A DNA stretch of 64,000 bases from Lacrimispora xylanisolvens (GCF_002934545.1 NZ_PTJA01000001.1:248001-312000), one strand, 5' to 3'; numbered from the stretch's first letter, positions 41,309-50,429 are shown. Translations and numbers: made by a program. Notes: generated from the sequence alone by a model not told the origin.

Positions 41309-43414
41309 ATGGGAGGCAGTGATTTTACGCCCAGAATGCAGCAAATCGTTCTGGCATTGATTAAAGAACAGGGGCCTGTTCCTGTAAAGCAGCTTGCAGA
41401 CCAGATCCGTATCAGCAAAAGAACCGTGCAACGGGAGCTGGAGTATATTCCCAGGGCGTTGAAGAAATACGGGCTGACTTTTTGCTCCAAAACCGGGACT
41501 GGTATCTGGCTGGAAGGAGACAGAACTCAGATCGAAGCCTTAAAGGCCGAGCTTGAAGCAGATGATGCCCTTGATGTTTCAGACCGGATTGAACGCCAGA
41601 AGCGTCTGATCCTGGAAATACTCAAAGATAAGACATTAAAGAAACTGTATTATTACAGTGATATATTTGGGGTAAGCGAAGCGACTGTCAGTTCGGATCT
41701 GGAAGCAGTGAAAGAGTGGTTTCACAGATATCATCTGGAAATTAAGAGAAAACCGGGATACGGTGTGTTTATTGAGGGCAGTGAACGGGATTTCCGCAGG
41801 GCTCTCCGGGTTTTTATCGATGAAAACATCCATACAGAGATGATACAGGGGATGTATGAAGACAGAAACCAGACCGTGTTAGATGTAATTCAAAATAAGA
41901 GTGAGAGAAACATTTACAGAATTCTGGACGATGATATTGTAAAGCGGGTGACTGCCTGTATCTTAAGGATAAGAGATAAGCGAATACTGAATCTGACCCA
42001 GGATTCCTATCTTGGTCTGGTGATCCATGTGGCAATTGCCGTAAACCGGATCCGCCGCCAGGAGATTATAGAAGAGAATCCCATGATGGCAGATTTTCTG
42101 CAGAAAGATCAGGATTATGATCTTGCAGAAACCATAACCAAATCCCTGGAAGAAGAATTCCGGATTCAGATTCCGGAAATTGAGTGTGCCTATATCTGCC
42201 TGCACATCAAAGGCTCTAAGATTCAGCAGCTGAATATTGATGAAAAGTCAAAAAGTGAAATAGAGGAATCCAGGGAGCTGTGGGAGGTGGTCAATGAAAT
42301 GATTGACTGCTATAACGATGGCATGGCATATTTACTGAAGCAGGATGAGGAATTTGTAATCCAGGGACTGATTGCTCATTTAAAACCCACTCTGGTTCGC
42401 CTTGCCAATGGGATGAAGATCCAGAACCCTTTGCTGGAGCAGATCAAACGGGATTATCCTGCCATATTTGATCGGTGCAGAACCGTTGCCAGGGTAATTG
42501 AAGACCGATACGGATATGAGGTGCCGGAGCCGGAGATCGGGTTTCTTGCCGTACACTTTGGCGCGGCTGAGGTCCGTATGGAAAGCAGAAAGGAAAGCCG
42601 GAGAAAGGTGAATATCGGGATCGTCTGCGCCAGCGGAATCGGGATTTCCCGGCTTATGTCTTCCAGAATTGCCAGAGATTTTTCAGACAGGGTGGAGCTG
42701 TCTGTTTATGGCATGACGGACTTATCGCCCTATGTGTTAAACAAGACAGATTTCTTTGTATCCACGGTACCACTGAAAGAAGAAGCAGACATCCTGTATG
42801 TGAGTCCTCTCCTTTCCGTGGAAGAAATGGAACGGATTGCGGGGAAGGTGCGCCAATGCGAATATATGCCTAAAAAGCAGGATAACAAGGAGTTTACCAT
42901 TCAGCTGGACCAGGTGAATTTTATGGCGGTCCAGATTAAAAATGTGATCAGGCTCATGGAATATCAGCGGGTAGACAATGGGATCACCTTTGAGGAGCTT
43001 CTCATCGCTGTCAGTGAAAAGCTGGCTTCTTATCCGGAACGTCAGTCCATGATACAGGAGGATTTAATGAGGAGAGAACGGCTTAGCAGCCAGATTTTCC
43101 CTGATTTAAACTTCGCCCTGCTTCATGCCAGGACGGAAGGAGTGGTAAAGCCGGTATTTTCAGTCTGCCAGACAAAAGATGGAACCTCATTTTCTGATCC
43201 ATATTTTAAAGGAGTATGTGTTGTGCTGGTCATGCTGGTTCCAAAGGATGACCACACAGCAGAAAACAGTGAAATCCTTGGGGTGTTAAGCGAGCGGCTG
43301 ATTGAGGAAGAGGCGTTTTTAGAAGCTGTCAGGCATGGAGGAAAAGAGGAAATAAGAGCATTTGTTTCCCAATATCTGAATCAATATTTCAGACATTATC
43401 TGGATAAAATCTAA
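41309..43414 (+). CDS. PRD-containing transcriptional activator, MtlR/LicR type
   Basis: A 701-residue PTS-controlled regulator. Domains in order: N-terminal winged helix (about 5-60) and second HTH (about 85-150), PRD1 (about 190-290, LVIHVAIAVNRI), PRD2 (about 300-400, GLIAHLKPTLVRL and FLAVHFGAAEVRM), an EIIB-like domain with Cys in GIVCASGIGISRLM, and a C-terminal EIIA-like domain with His in LLHARTEGV. PRD histidines are targets of HPr/EIIB phosphorylation, so activity should follow sugar supply. The ATG at 41309 fits the SD gggagg. The paired operators at 38342 and 43473 are its probable targets. Confidence 0.9.
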   Translation: MGGSDFTPRMQQIVLALIKEQGPVPVKQLADQIRISKRTVQRELEYIPRALKKYGLTFCSKTGTGIWLEGDRTQIEALKAELEADDALDVSDRIERQKRLILEILKDKTLKKLYYYSDIFGVSEATVSSDLEAVKEWFHRYHLEIKRKPGYGVFIEGSERDFRRALRVFIDENIHTEMIQGMYEDRNQTVLDVIQNKSERNIYRILDDDIVKRVTACILRIRDKRILNLTQDSYLGLVIHVAIAVNRIRRQEIIEENPMMADFLQKDQDYDLAETITKSLEEEFRIQIPEIECAYICLHIKGSKIQQLNIDEKSKSEIEESRELWEVVNEMIDCYNDGMAYLLKQDEEFVIQGLIAHLKPTLVRLANGMKIQNPLLEQIKRDYPAIFDRCRTVARVIEDRYGYEVPEPEIGFLAVHFGAAEVRMESRKESRRKVNIGIVCASGIGISRLMSSRIARDFSDRVELSVYGMTDLSPYVLNKTDFFVSTVPLKEEADILYVSPLLSVEEMERIAGKVRQCEYMPKKQDNKEFTIQLDQVNFMAVQIKNVIRLMEYQRVDNGITFEELLIAVSEKLASYPERQSMIQEDLMRRERLSSQIFPDLNFALLHARTEGVVKPVFSVCQTKDGTSFSDPYFKGVCVVLVMLVPKDDHTAENSEILGVLSERLIEEEAFLEAVRHGGKEEIRAFVSQYLNQYFRHYLDKI

Positions 43415-43432
43415 GGAATCAAAACAGGAAAG

Positions 43433-43461
43433 CCGGGTCCGTAAAGGACCTGGTTTTTTTG
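43433..43461 (+). terminator. terminator after PTS regulator
   Basis: An 8-bp stem (43433-43440 with 43446-43453) followed by seven T. Confidence 0.88.
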
Positions 43462-43472
43462 TGCTTTTTAAT

Positions 43473-43498
43473 TTTGGCATTATCTGATGGCGCCAAAT
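43473..43498. promoter_or_regulatory. operator of PTS locus, site 2
   Basis: TTTGGC-N13-GCCAAA, an imperfect form of the site at 38342 (N12 there). It too ends 15 bases before the -35 box. Confidence 0.65.
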
Positions 43499-43513
43499 GC
43501 CATTTTGTTTTCG

Positions 43514-43543
43514 TTGAAAAACATAAGACAGGAACCCTATAAT
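43514..43543 (+). promoter_or_regulatory. promoter of EIIA-kinase-dehydrogenase operon
   Basis: TTGAAA (43514-43519), 18-bp spacer, perfect TATAAT (43538-43543): the same boxes and spacing as at 38383. Confidence 0.72.
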
Positions 43544-43575
43544 TTAATAGAACACCAGCGAAGGAGGGGAACAGC

Positions 43576-44043
43576 GTGTTTGGATACGGGAAAAAAAATG
43601 AAGAAAAGAATACAGAACTTTTGGAACTTGGGAATATCCGCCTGAATTGCAGATCCGGAGAAAAAGATACAGTCATAAGAGAAGTGGGGAGAATGCTTTG
43701 GGAAAGTGGCTGTGTGGATGAATCCTATATAGATGCAATGCTTCAGCGGGAACTGACCTTCCCAACTAATATCGGCAATGGAATTGCACTTCCTCACGGT
43801 GTGGAGGAAGCCAAAAAAAACATCAGACGTTCCGGTATTGCAGTCATGGTATTTCCTGATGGAACAGACTGGGGAGGAGAGATGGTAAAACTGGTTATAG
43901 GGATTGCGGGAGCAGGAGAGGAGCATCTGGAAATACTTTCTGTCATTGCACAGTGTCTTGCTGATCCGGACGATGTGGACCGGATCACCAGATGCAGTGC
44001 CAAGGAAATCTATACCATGTTTACCGGAAAGGGGTGTTCTTAA
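43576..44043 (+). CDS. mannitol-family PTS EIIA component
   Basis: A 155-residue EIIA protein that passes phosphate from HPr to the EIIB domains. The phosphohistidine is His74 in GIALPHGVEEA. Start is GTG with SD gaaggagggg. It serves both EIICB paralogues, neither of which has its own EIIA domain. The kinase gene starts on the base after its stop codon. Confidence 0.92.
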   Translation: MFGYGKKNEEKNTELLELGNIRLNCRSGEKDTVIREVGRMLWESGCVDESYIDAMLQRELTFPTNIGNGIALPHGVEEAKKNIRRSGIAVMVFPDGTDWGGEMVKLVIGIAGAGEEHLEILSVIAQCLADPDDVDRITRCSAKEIYTMFTGKGCS

Positions 44044-44973
44044 ATGATCGTTACAGTAACCATGAATCCAGCCATTGATAAAACAGTGGATATTGGAAAA
44101 TTTGAACGGGGAGATTTAAACAGAATAAAGCGGGTGGAAATTGATGCCGGTGGAAAAGGCATTAACGTTTCCAAAACAATCAGAGAATTAGGAGGGGAGA
44201 GTATTGCCACAGGTTTTGTGGGAGGAACCAGCGGCACCATCATCAAACAGGTTCTGACTGACCTGGGGCTCAGGACCGATTTCGTGGAAGTAAAAGGGGA
44301 GACGAGAACGAATTTAAAGGTGGTGGAGGAAACCGGTGAGGTGACAGAACTGAATGAGCCTGGACCGGAAGTATCAAAGGAACAGCTTAACGATCTTCTT
44401 AAGAGGCTGGAAGGTTATGCAAATCCGGATACCCTGTTTGTACTGGCAGGAAGCATCCCGGCGGGGATACCAACGGATATATACAGAAAAATTACGGAAC
44501 AGGTTCACCAAAAAGGGGCAATGGTTTTGCTGGATGCAGACGGCGTGCTGTTTTCAGAATCCTTAAAAGGAAAACCGGATATGTTAAAACCCAACCGCTC
44601 AGAACTGGAACGGTATTATCAGATGGATTACAGGGCTTCCGAACAGGAACTGGTTTCCATGGGCGGGAAACTTCTTGATCAGGGAGTCTCCATGGCAGCA
44701 ATCTCTCTTGGGCAAATGGGTGCCATTTTTTTAACAAAGGATAAACGGTACCGTTGTCCCGGGCTTCGGGTGAAAGCCCATTCCACTGTAGGCGCCGGGG
44801 ATGCTCTGGTTGCAGCCATGGCATACAGCTGGGATGAAAAGCTTCCCCTTGAAACCTGTATTCGCTTATGTATGGGGGCTTCAGCAGGTGCGGTCACCAG
44901 CATAGGAACCAAGCCGCCTAAACGCAGCCTGGTGGATGAACTGGTGGAGCGGGTAGAACTGTTGGAGATTTAA
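44044..44973 (+). CDS. PfkB-family 1-phosphofructokinase-type sugar kinase
   Basis: A 309-residue ribokinase-fold kinase of the 1-phosphofructokinase/tagatose-6-phosphate kinase group. The N-terminus VTMNPAIDKTV, the GGKGINVSKT motif and the catalytic STVGAGDALVAAM are typical. It should phosphorylate a ketose 1-phosphate at C6. Here it is coupled directly to PTS EIIA (no spacing) and followed by a SorE-like dehydrogenase, so its substrate is probably the ketose 1-phosphate made by that enzyme rather than fructose from a fructose PTS. Confidence 0.88.
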   Translation: MIVTVTMNPAIDKTVDIGKFERGDLNRIKRVEIDAGGKGINVSKTIRELGGESIATGFVGGTSGTIIKQVLTDLGLRTDFVEVKGETRTNLKVVEETGEVTELNEPGPEVSKEQLNDLLKRLEGYANPDTLFVLAGSIPAGIPTDIYRKITEQVHQKGAMVLLDADGVLFSESLKGKPDMLKPNRSELERYYQMDYRASEQELVSMGGKLLDQGVSMAAISLGQMGAIFLTKDKRYRCPGLRVKAHSTVGAGDALVAAMAYSWDEKLPLETCIRLCMGASAGAVTSIGTKPPKRSLVDELVERVELLEI

Positions 44974-45008
44974 TACTAAAATTCATGAATAGGCTGGAGG
45001 CTGGAAAT

Positions 45009-46283
45009 ATGAAAACAAAAGCGGTAAGAATGTACGGTGCAGATGACTTAAGACTGGAGGAGTTTGAACTTCCTCCCATTAAGGAAGATGAGATTCTTGT
45101 AAAAATCGTAAGCGACAGTATCTGTATGTCCACCTACAAGCTGGTAAAGCAGGGGAAAAAGCATAAAAGAGCACCTCAGAACATGGATACCAATCCAGTC
45201 ATTGTGGGTCATGAGTGTGCGGGACTGATTGTGGAAGTTGGGAACAAGTGGAAGGACCAGTTTCGGCCGGGACAGAAATTTTCTCTTCAGCCAGCATTAA
45301 ATTACAAGGGAAAGCTGGATTCACCGGGATATTCCTATGAATTCTGCGGAGGGGCCTGTACTTACTGTATTATGCCTAACGAGGTTATGGAACTGGGATG
45401 TCTTCTTGATTATAACGGTGAGAGCTTTTTTGAAGCATCACTGGGAGAGCCAATGAGCTGTATCATTGGTGGATTTCATGCCAATTATCATACCAACAAA
45501 AGGAATTACGATCATGCAATGGGAACGAAAGCAGATGGTAACATCCTGATTATGGGAGGCTGTGGTCCCATGGGACTGGGAGCAGTCAGTTATGGTCTGC
45601 AGTTTGAAAATAAGCCAAAAAGAATTGTGGTAACGGATATCAGTGATGAGCGGATTGCCCGGGCAAAGGAAGTTATTACAGAAGAGTCTGCTTTGGAGAG
45701 AGGGATTGAGCTTCGCTATGTGAATACAGCTGTCATGGCTGATCCTGTTTCGGAACTTATGGCATTTACGGAGGGGCATGGTTATGATGATGTATTTGTG
45801 TATGTACCTGTGAAAGAGGTAGCACAGATGGGGGATAAACTCCTGGCATTTGACGGCTGTATGAACTTCTTTGCCGGACCCTCTGACAGCCAGTTTAAGG
45901 CGGAAATCAATCTTTACAACTGCCATTATACAAGTACACATATTATGGGAACGACTGGCGGTAATACAGATGATCTGGTAGAAGCCAATCAGCTGTCGGC
46001 CGATGGAGCCATTGAAGCGGCTGTTATGGTGACCCATGTAGGAGGAATTGACAGCATTGCAGAGGCGACAAAGAATCTGCCATCCATTCCCGGAGGGAAA
46101 AAACTTACCTATACCCAATTTGATCTGCCTTTAACAGCCATTGACGATTTTGAAGAACTGGGAAAGACTAATCCGCTATTTAAAAAGCTCAGTGAATCCT
46201 GCAGTGCCCATAAGGGACTATGGAACCGGGAGGCTGAAAAAATTCTTTTTGATCATTTTGGTATTAATCCAAATGAATTATAA
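45009..46283 (+). CDS. zinc-type dehydrogenase, SorE/YggP-like (sugar phosphate reductase)
   Basis: A 424-residue medium-chain dehydrogenase. The catalytic zinc ligands fit Cys43-region (SDSICMSTYK) and GHECAG; the Rossmann motif is ILIMGGCGPMGLGAV. The sequence style, from KTKAVRMYGADDLRLEEFELP to IPGGKKL and LPLTAIDDFEELGKT, is that of L-sorbose-1-phosphate reductase SorE and E. coli YggP, which is also linked to a mannitol-type PTS (CmtAB). SorE acts on the carbonyl beside the phosphate. Start at 45009 follows ggagg; an ATG at 44985 has no SD. Substrate here unknown. Confidence 0.82.
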   Translation: MKTKAVRMYGADDLRLEEFELPPIKEDEILVKIVSDSICMSTYKLVKQGKKHKRAPQNMDTNPVIVGHECAGLIVEVGNKWKDQFRPGQKFSLQPALNYKGKLDSPGYSYEFCGGACTYCIMPNEVMELGCLLDYNGESFFEASLGEPMSCIIGGFHANYHTNKRNYDHAMGTKADGNILIMGGCGPMGLGAVSYGLQFENKPKRIVVTDISDERIARAKEVITEESALERGIELRYVNTAVMADPVSELMAFTEGHGYDDVFVYVPVKEVAQMGDKLLAFDGCMNFFAGPSDSQFKAEINLYNCHYTSTHIMGTTGGNTDDLVEANQLSADGAIEAAVMVTHVGGIDSIAEATKNLPSIPGGKKLTYTQFDLPLTAIDDFEELGKTNPLFKKLSESCSAHKGLWNREAEKILFDHFGINPNEL

Positions 46284-46298
46284 ATAAATACGAAGCAG

Positions 46299-46352
46299 GG
46301 ATCGTTGGTCCATAAGTGACATTTAAACTTATGGGTCAACGGTCCTTTCTAA
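46299..46352 (+). terminator. terminator after PTS locus
   Basis: A 19-bp stem with a few wobble or mismatched pairs (46299-46317 with 46327-46345) followed by tttct. Confidence 0.82.
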
Positions 46353-46505
46353 TTTATGAATAAAAACGGTAATATCATCTATTTTACATAATGACTTAAA
46401 TTTTAGAATTGTTTTATAAATTTTGAGAGCTATGTGTGTTATAATACCTTTACGTAATATTAAATTTTTGTTATAAATCAAAGATAACGTGGGAGAGACG
46501 AAAAG

Positions 46506-48002
46506 GTGAAACTAAAATTAAGAACACGCCTGGTCGTAGCGTTTATAATCATAACGGTCGTTCCTCTGACCATGATTTTTGCAGTGGTGGCAGGTCTTGG
46601 AAGTTATCAGATGAAAGCATTCCGCAAAGCCTATAACTTAACGGAGCATGTAGATCTGTTATCCGGCAATTCCCTGCAGATATTTAACCGTTTAACCAGA
46701 GAAACCCAAAAAGAGATCAGCCGGATATTACAAAGTGACCCTGACCAGTTTAATGATCAGGATTTTTTGCAGAAGCTTAATGATAATCTGGCATCCAAAT
46801 ACGCCTATATGATTGTGCGGAAAGGGAATAATCTGATTTATGACGGTAACAGCCATATCACTCAGGGAATTTTCGACCAGCTGCCCAAGTATGAGGAGAT
46901 AGACAGCACTCTTGATGGTGCGATTTATCTGGATGGGGAGACACAGCATCTGGTGAAGCAGATGGACTTCCTGTATTCAGACCAGGAGACGGGAAGTGTT
47001 TTCATCGTATCCAACGTAGACGGTCTTCTGCCTGAAATTAAGGTTATGATGGCAGAGATGCTGTTTGCAGCCATTATGATTATATTATTTACGGATGCGA
47101 TTTTAATGATGTGGGTATACCGGTCAGTCGTAAGTCCTCTGGGACGGCTGCAGGTAGCCACGAAAAAGATCAAGGATGGGAATCTGGATTTTAATCTGGA
47201 AGTAGAGAATGATGACGAGATCGGTCAGCTCTGCCAGGATTTTGAAGAGATGAGAATCCGGTTAAAGGAATCAGCAGAGGAAAAGGTTCAGTACGACAAG
47301 GAGAATAAGGAACTGATCAGTAACATTTCCCATGATTTAAAGACGCCCATTACCGCCATTAAAGGATATGTGGAGGGAATTATGGATGGGGTTGCCTCAT
47401 CCCCTGAGAAGTTAGACCGTTATATCCGGACAATCTATAACAAAGCCAACGATATGGATAAGCTGATTGATGAGCTGACCTTTTATTCCAAGATCGATAC
47501 CAATAAGATTCCTTATACGTTTTCCAAAATCAATGTGTCCAATTATTTTGGTGACTGCATCGATGAGGTAGGTCTGGAGATGGAGGCAAGAAGCATTGAG
47601 CTTGGTTATTTTAATTATGTAGATGAAGATGTGATTATTATAGCGGATGCAGAACAGATGCGAAGAGTCATTAACAACATCGTCAGCAATTCAGTAAAGT
47701 ATATGGATAAGAAAAACGGCATCATTAATATCAGGATCAAGGATGTAGGTGATTTTATCCAGGTTGAGATTGAAGACAACGGAAAAGGAATTCCGGCGAA
47801 GGACTTACCAAGTATTTTTGACCGCTTCTACCGGACTGATTCTTCGCGAAATTCTTCCCAGGGCGGAAGCGGAATCGGTTTATCCATTGTCAAGAAGATC
47901 ATTGAGGATCACGGAGGCAGAATCTGGGCCACCAGCAAAGAAGGAATTGGAACTGAGATACATTTTGTTTTAAGAAAATACCAGGAGGTCATGCAGGAAT
48001 GA
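46506..48002 (+). CDS. sensor histidine kinase
   Basis: A 498-residue membrane kinase: helix about 8-30, extracytoplasmic sensor about 31-175, second helix about 180-203, HAMP about 205-258, HisKA with phospho-His276 in ISHDLKTPITAIKG, and HATPase with DNGKGIP, FDRFYRTD and GGSGIGLSIVKK. Start is GTG with a gggagag SD. A TATAAT at 46440 is the likely -10 box, without a clear -35. It overlaps the response regulator gene by 4 bases. The stimulus is unknown. Confidence 0.94.
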   Translation: MKLKLRTRLVVAFIIITVVPLTMIFAVVAGLGSYQMKAFRKAYNLTEHVDLLSGNSLQIFNRLTRETQKEISRILQSDPDQFNDQDFLQKLNDNLASKYAYMIVRKGNNLIYDGNSHITQGIFDQLPKYEEIDSTLDGAIYLDGETQHLVKQMDFLYSDQETGSVFIVSNVDGLLPEIKVMMAEMLFAAIMIILFTDAILMMWVYRSVVSPLGRLQVATKKIKDGNLDFNLEVENDDEIGQLCQDFEEMRIRLKESAEEKVQYDKENKELISNISHDLKTPITAIKGYVEGIMDGVASSPEKLDRYIRTIYNKANDMDKLIDELTFYSKIDTNKIPYTFSKINVSNYFGDCIDEVGLEMEARSIELGYFNYVDEDVIIIADAEQMRRVINNIVSNSVKYMDKKNGIINIRIKDVGDFIQVEIEDNGKGIPAKDLPSIFDRFYRTDSSRNSSQGGSGIGLSIVKKIIEDHGGRIWATSKEGIGTEIHFVLRKYQEVMQE

Positions 48003-48688
48003 GCAGAATATTGATAGTGGAAGATGAAGAGAGCATCGCAGAGCTGGAGAAAGATTATCTTGAGTTAAGCGGTTTTGAAGTTGAGATTGAAAATGACGGA
48101 GAAGAAGGGCTTAAGCTGGCGCTCCATGAGGATTTTGATTTACTCATACTGGATCTCATGCTTCCTGGAGTGGATGGATTTGAGATTTGCAGGAAGGTTC
48201 GTGAAGTGAAAAACACTCCCATTATTATGGTTTCTGCTAAAAAAGAGGACATCGATAAAATCAGGGGACTTGGACTGGGTGCTGATGATTATATTACGAA
48301 ACCCTTTTCTCCCAGCGAGATGGTTGCCCGCGTGAAGGCTCATCTTGCCCGTTATGAGCGGTTGATTGGCAGCGGTATGCCGGATAATGAGATGATCGAG
48401 ATCCGCGGACTTAAGATCGATAAGACGGCAAGACGCGTATGGGTAAATGGGGAAGAGAAGAACTTTACTACCAAAGAATTCGATCTGCTTACATTCCTGG
48501 CTCAGAACCCCAACCATGTTTATACGAAAGAAGAGCTGTTCAATAAGATCTGGGATATGGAATCCATCGGAGATATCGCCACAGTAACGGTGCATATTAA
48601 AAAGATCAGGGAAAAAATTGAATTCAACACGGCGAAACCTCAGTATATTGAGACAATCTGGGGCGTAGGTTACCGCTTTAAGGTGTGA
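47999..48688 (+). CDS. response regulator, OmpR/PhoB family
   Basis: A 229-residue regulator: receiver domain with acceptor Asp52 in LLILDLMLPG and the acidic pair EDEE near the start, and a C-terminal winged helix (about 130-228, TKEFDLLTFLAQNPNHVYTK). It forms a two-component pair with the preceding kinase (ATGA overlap) and is followed without a gap by a small gene of unknown role. Confidence 0.95.
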   Translation: MSRILIVEDEESIAELEKDYLELSGFEVEIENDGEEGLKLALHEDFDLLILDLMLPGVDGFEICRKVREVKNTPIIMVSAKKEDIDKIRGLGLGADDYITKPFSPSEMVARVKAHLARYERLIGSGMPDNEMIEIRGLKIDKTARRVWVNGEEKNFTTKEFDLLTFLAQNPNHVYTKEELFNKIWDMESIGDIATVTVHIKKIREKIEFNTAKPQYIETIWGVGYRFKV

Positions 48689-48690
48689 TG

Positions 48691-49449
48691 ATGAAGGAAA
48701 AACTATACGAGATTCCCCTAAATGATGCCATGGATGCGGATGAAGAATGTCCCTTTTGCTATTTAGAGCGCAAAGGGGAAGAAGAGCTGATGGACTTCGT
48801 ACTGGGATCCTGTGCCTCCTATATGGAGAGTGATACCAGAGAGAAAACCGACTGCGCAGGCTTTTGCCGGACTCACCAGAAGCGGATGTTTGATTACGGC
48901 AATGCCCTGGGCAATGGCTGGATATTAAAAACCTATTACAAGAAGATGATATCAGAAATGCAGGAAGAATTTAAGAATTTTTCCCCCGGTAAAAAGTCCC
49001 TGAAGGACCGGATCACCGGCAGAAAGACAGAGGAGAATTCCATATGCAGCTGGATTGAGGGCAAAGAGAAGACCTGCTATATCTGCGACAGGTCTTCGGC
49101 GGTTTATGAACGCTACATTGCTACGTTTTATCATCTGTATAAAAAAGATGCTTCCTTCACTGAAAAGATGAAAAATAGCAAAGGTTTTTGCCTTCATCAC
49201 TTTGGAGACCTGTTAAGAGAGTCAGACCGGTATTTAAATGACGAAGAACGGACCCGGCTGTATTCTGTAATTTTTCCGCTGACGCTTAAGAATATGGAAC
49301 GGGTTTCCGGTGACATAGACTGGTTTATTGAAAAGTATGATTATTTAAACAGAGATGCGGACTGGAAGCAGTCAAAGGATGCCGTCCAGCGCGGTATGCA
49401 GAAGATCAGGGGAGGATACCCTGCTGATCCTCCCTATAAGCAGAAATAG
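48691..49449 (+). CDS. duplicated Cys/His-motif protein in two-component operon (DUF6062-like)
   Basis: A 252-residue cytoplasmic protein of unknown function. It contains the same motif twice: CPFC near residue 20 then FCRTHQ near 60, and CYIC near 130 then FCLHHF near 168, as expected for two zinc or metal sites made by duplication. It resembles an uncharacterised clostridial family, recalled as DUF6062 (not checked). It starts at or next to the stop of the response regulator (GTG, ATG, ATG in series at 48685-48693; the last has the best SD spacing), so it is co-translated with it. Confidence 0.75.
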   Translation: MKEKLYEIPLNDAMDADEECPFCYLERKGEEELMDFVLGSCASYMESDTREKTDCAGFCRTHQKRMFDYGNALGNGWILKTYYKKMISEMQEEFKNFSPGKKSLKDRITGRKTEENSICSWIEGKEKTCYICDRSSAVYERYIATFYHLYKKDASFTEKMKNSKGFCLHHFGDLLRESDRYLNDEERTRLYSVIFPLTLKNMERVSGDIDWFIEKYDYLNRDADWKQSKDAVQRGMQKIRGGYPADPPYKQK

Positions 49450-49462
49450 TCTGTTTTGGTGT

Positions 49463-50308
49463 CTACGGATTAAGCCGTTTAAATTGCCCCGGTGTACAGC
49501 CGGTTGTCTGCCGGAACGTGCGGATAAAGTTGGAGTAATCCACAAAACCTGACAGATGGCAGGCTTCTGAAACCGTATGACCTTTTAAGAGCAGTTCTTT
49601 TGCAAGAGCTACCCGCTTAACCACAATATACTGGAAGATGCTGCTCTCTGTCTCTGATTTAAATAAGTGGCTTAAATAATATTTATCCAGGGACAGGGCA
49701 AGGGAGATAGAGTCCAGTGTAAGGGGTTCGGTCAGATTGTCATCAATATAATTCATGATTGCCTGTGCCCGATGAGGTCTTGGCGCTGTTTTTACAGAGC
49801 CGGTATTCTGCCAGGCCTGATTAATCAGTATGAGAATTTGAATAATGGTTGTTAACGCTGTTAAATCGCTGCCGTACGGGCGGCGATTTTTTATTGCCTT
49901 CTCCAGATTTTTTGCCATGGAAATGAGAAGTTCATGATCGGTCTGGGACAGCAATACCAGATTGTTTTTTCCGGGATCTCTGTGAAAGCAGTCTAAGAGA
50001 TTGGTTGATGGGGTACAATAAGGCCGGATGTAAGATGGATTAACGTGAATCACCAGTCTGGTAAAGGGTTCATTGGAGGTATTGATTGCTTTATGAATCT
50101 CCCGGTTGGAAAACAGAATCAGGCTGCCGGGACTCATGTCATAGCATGCATTTTCAACAAAATACTGGATATGGCCGTCTACCAGTAGATAAATTTCATG
50201 GCTGTTATGCATGTGAAAATCCACATTACCAGCCATATTGCTGGTGGTGAAATCACAGCTGATGGGATCGGAAAATTCACTGTAATGATAGGGGCTTTCC
50301 TTTTTCAT
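49463..50308 (-). CDS. AraC-family transcriptional regulator
   Basis: A 281-residue regulator with an N-terminal cupin (about 20-100, with FHMHNSHEIYLLVDG) that likely binds a sugar, and a C-terminal AraC double helix-turn-helix (about 185-280, ending TTGCTPGQFKRLNP). The ATG at 50308 follows aaggaggt. It is divergent from two oxidoreductase genes and an epimerase. A pair of direct repeats in the shared gap next to their promoter is its probable site. It ends 13 bases from the convergent two-component operon with no room for a terminator. Confidence 0.9.
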   Translation of the reverse strand: MKKESPYHYSEFSDPISCDFTTSNMAGNVDFHMHNSHEIYLLVDGHIQYFVENACYDMSPGSLILFSNREIHKAINTSNEPFTRLVIHVNPSYIRPYCTPSTNLLDCFHRDPGKNNLVLLSQTDHELLISMAKNLEKAIKNRRPYGSDLTALTTIIQILILINQAWQNTGSVKTAPRPHRAQAIMNYIDDNLTEPLTLDSISLALSLDKYYLSHLFKSETESSIFQYIVVKRVALAKELLLKGHTVSEACHLSGFVDYSNFIRTFRQTTGCTPGQFKRLNP

Positions 50309-50327
50309 GGGCACCTCCTTAAATAGA

Positions 50328-50359
50328 CAATCTACGCATGTTTATAGTCAATCTGCGCA
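50328..50359. promoter_or_regulatory. direct repeats, probable AraC-type activator site
   Basis: CAATCTACGCA at 50328-50338 and CAATCTGCGCA at 50349-50359, 21 bases apart (two helical turns). The second copy ends where the -35 region of the following promoter should lie. Confidence 0.7.
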
Positions 50360-50382
50360 AACAAATTGCGTTAAAATAATTA

Positions 50383-50388
50383 TATAAT
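50383..50388 (+). promoter_or_regulatory. -10 box of oxidoreductase operon
   Basis: Perfect TATAAT. No -35 consensus is found at 17 bp (AACAAA), which fits an activator-dependent promoter. Confidence 0.6.
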
Positions 50389-50429
50389 AGAAATACAGAA
50401 GAAACAAGGAAAAGAAAAGGGGAATGATT

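Noticed and set aside
45438-46118. 226-codon antisense frame under the SorE-like gene
   Set aside because: Composition of the antisense protein is biased (Cys/His/Ile-rich) and the sense protein is conserved throughout.
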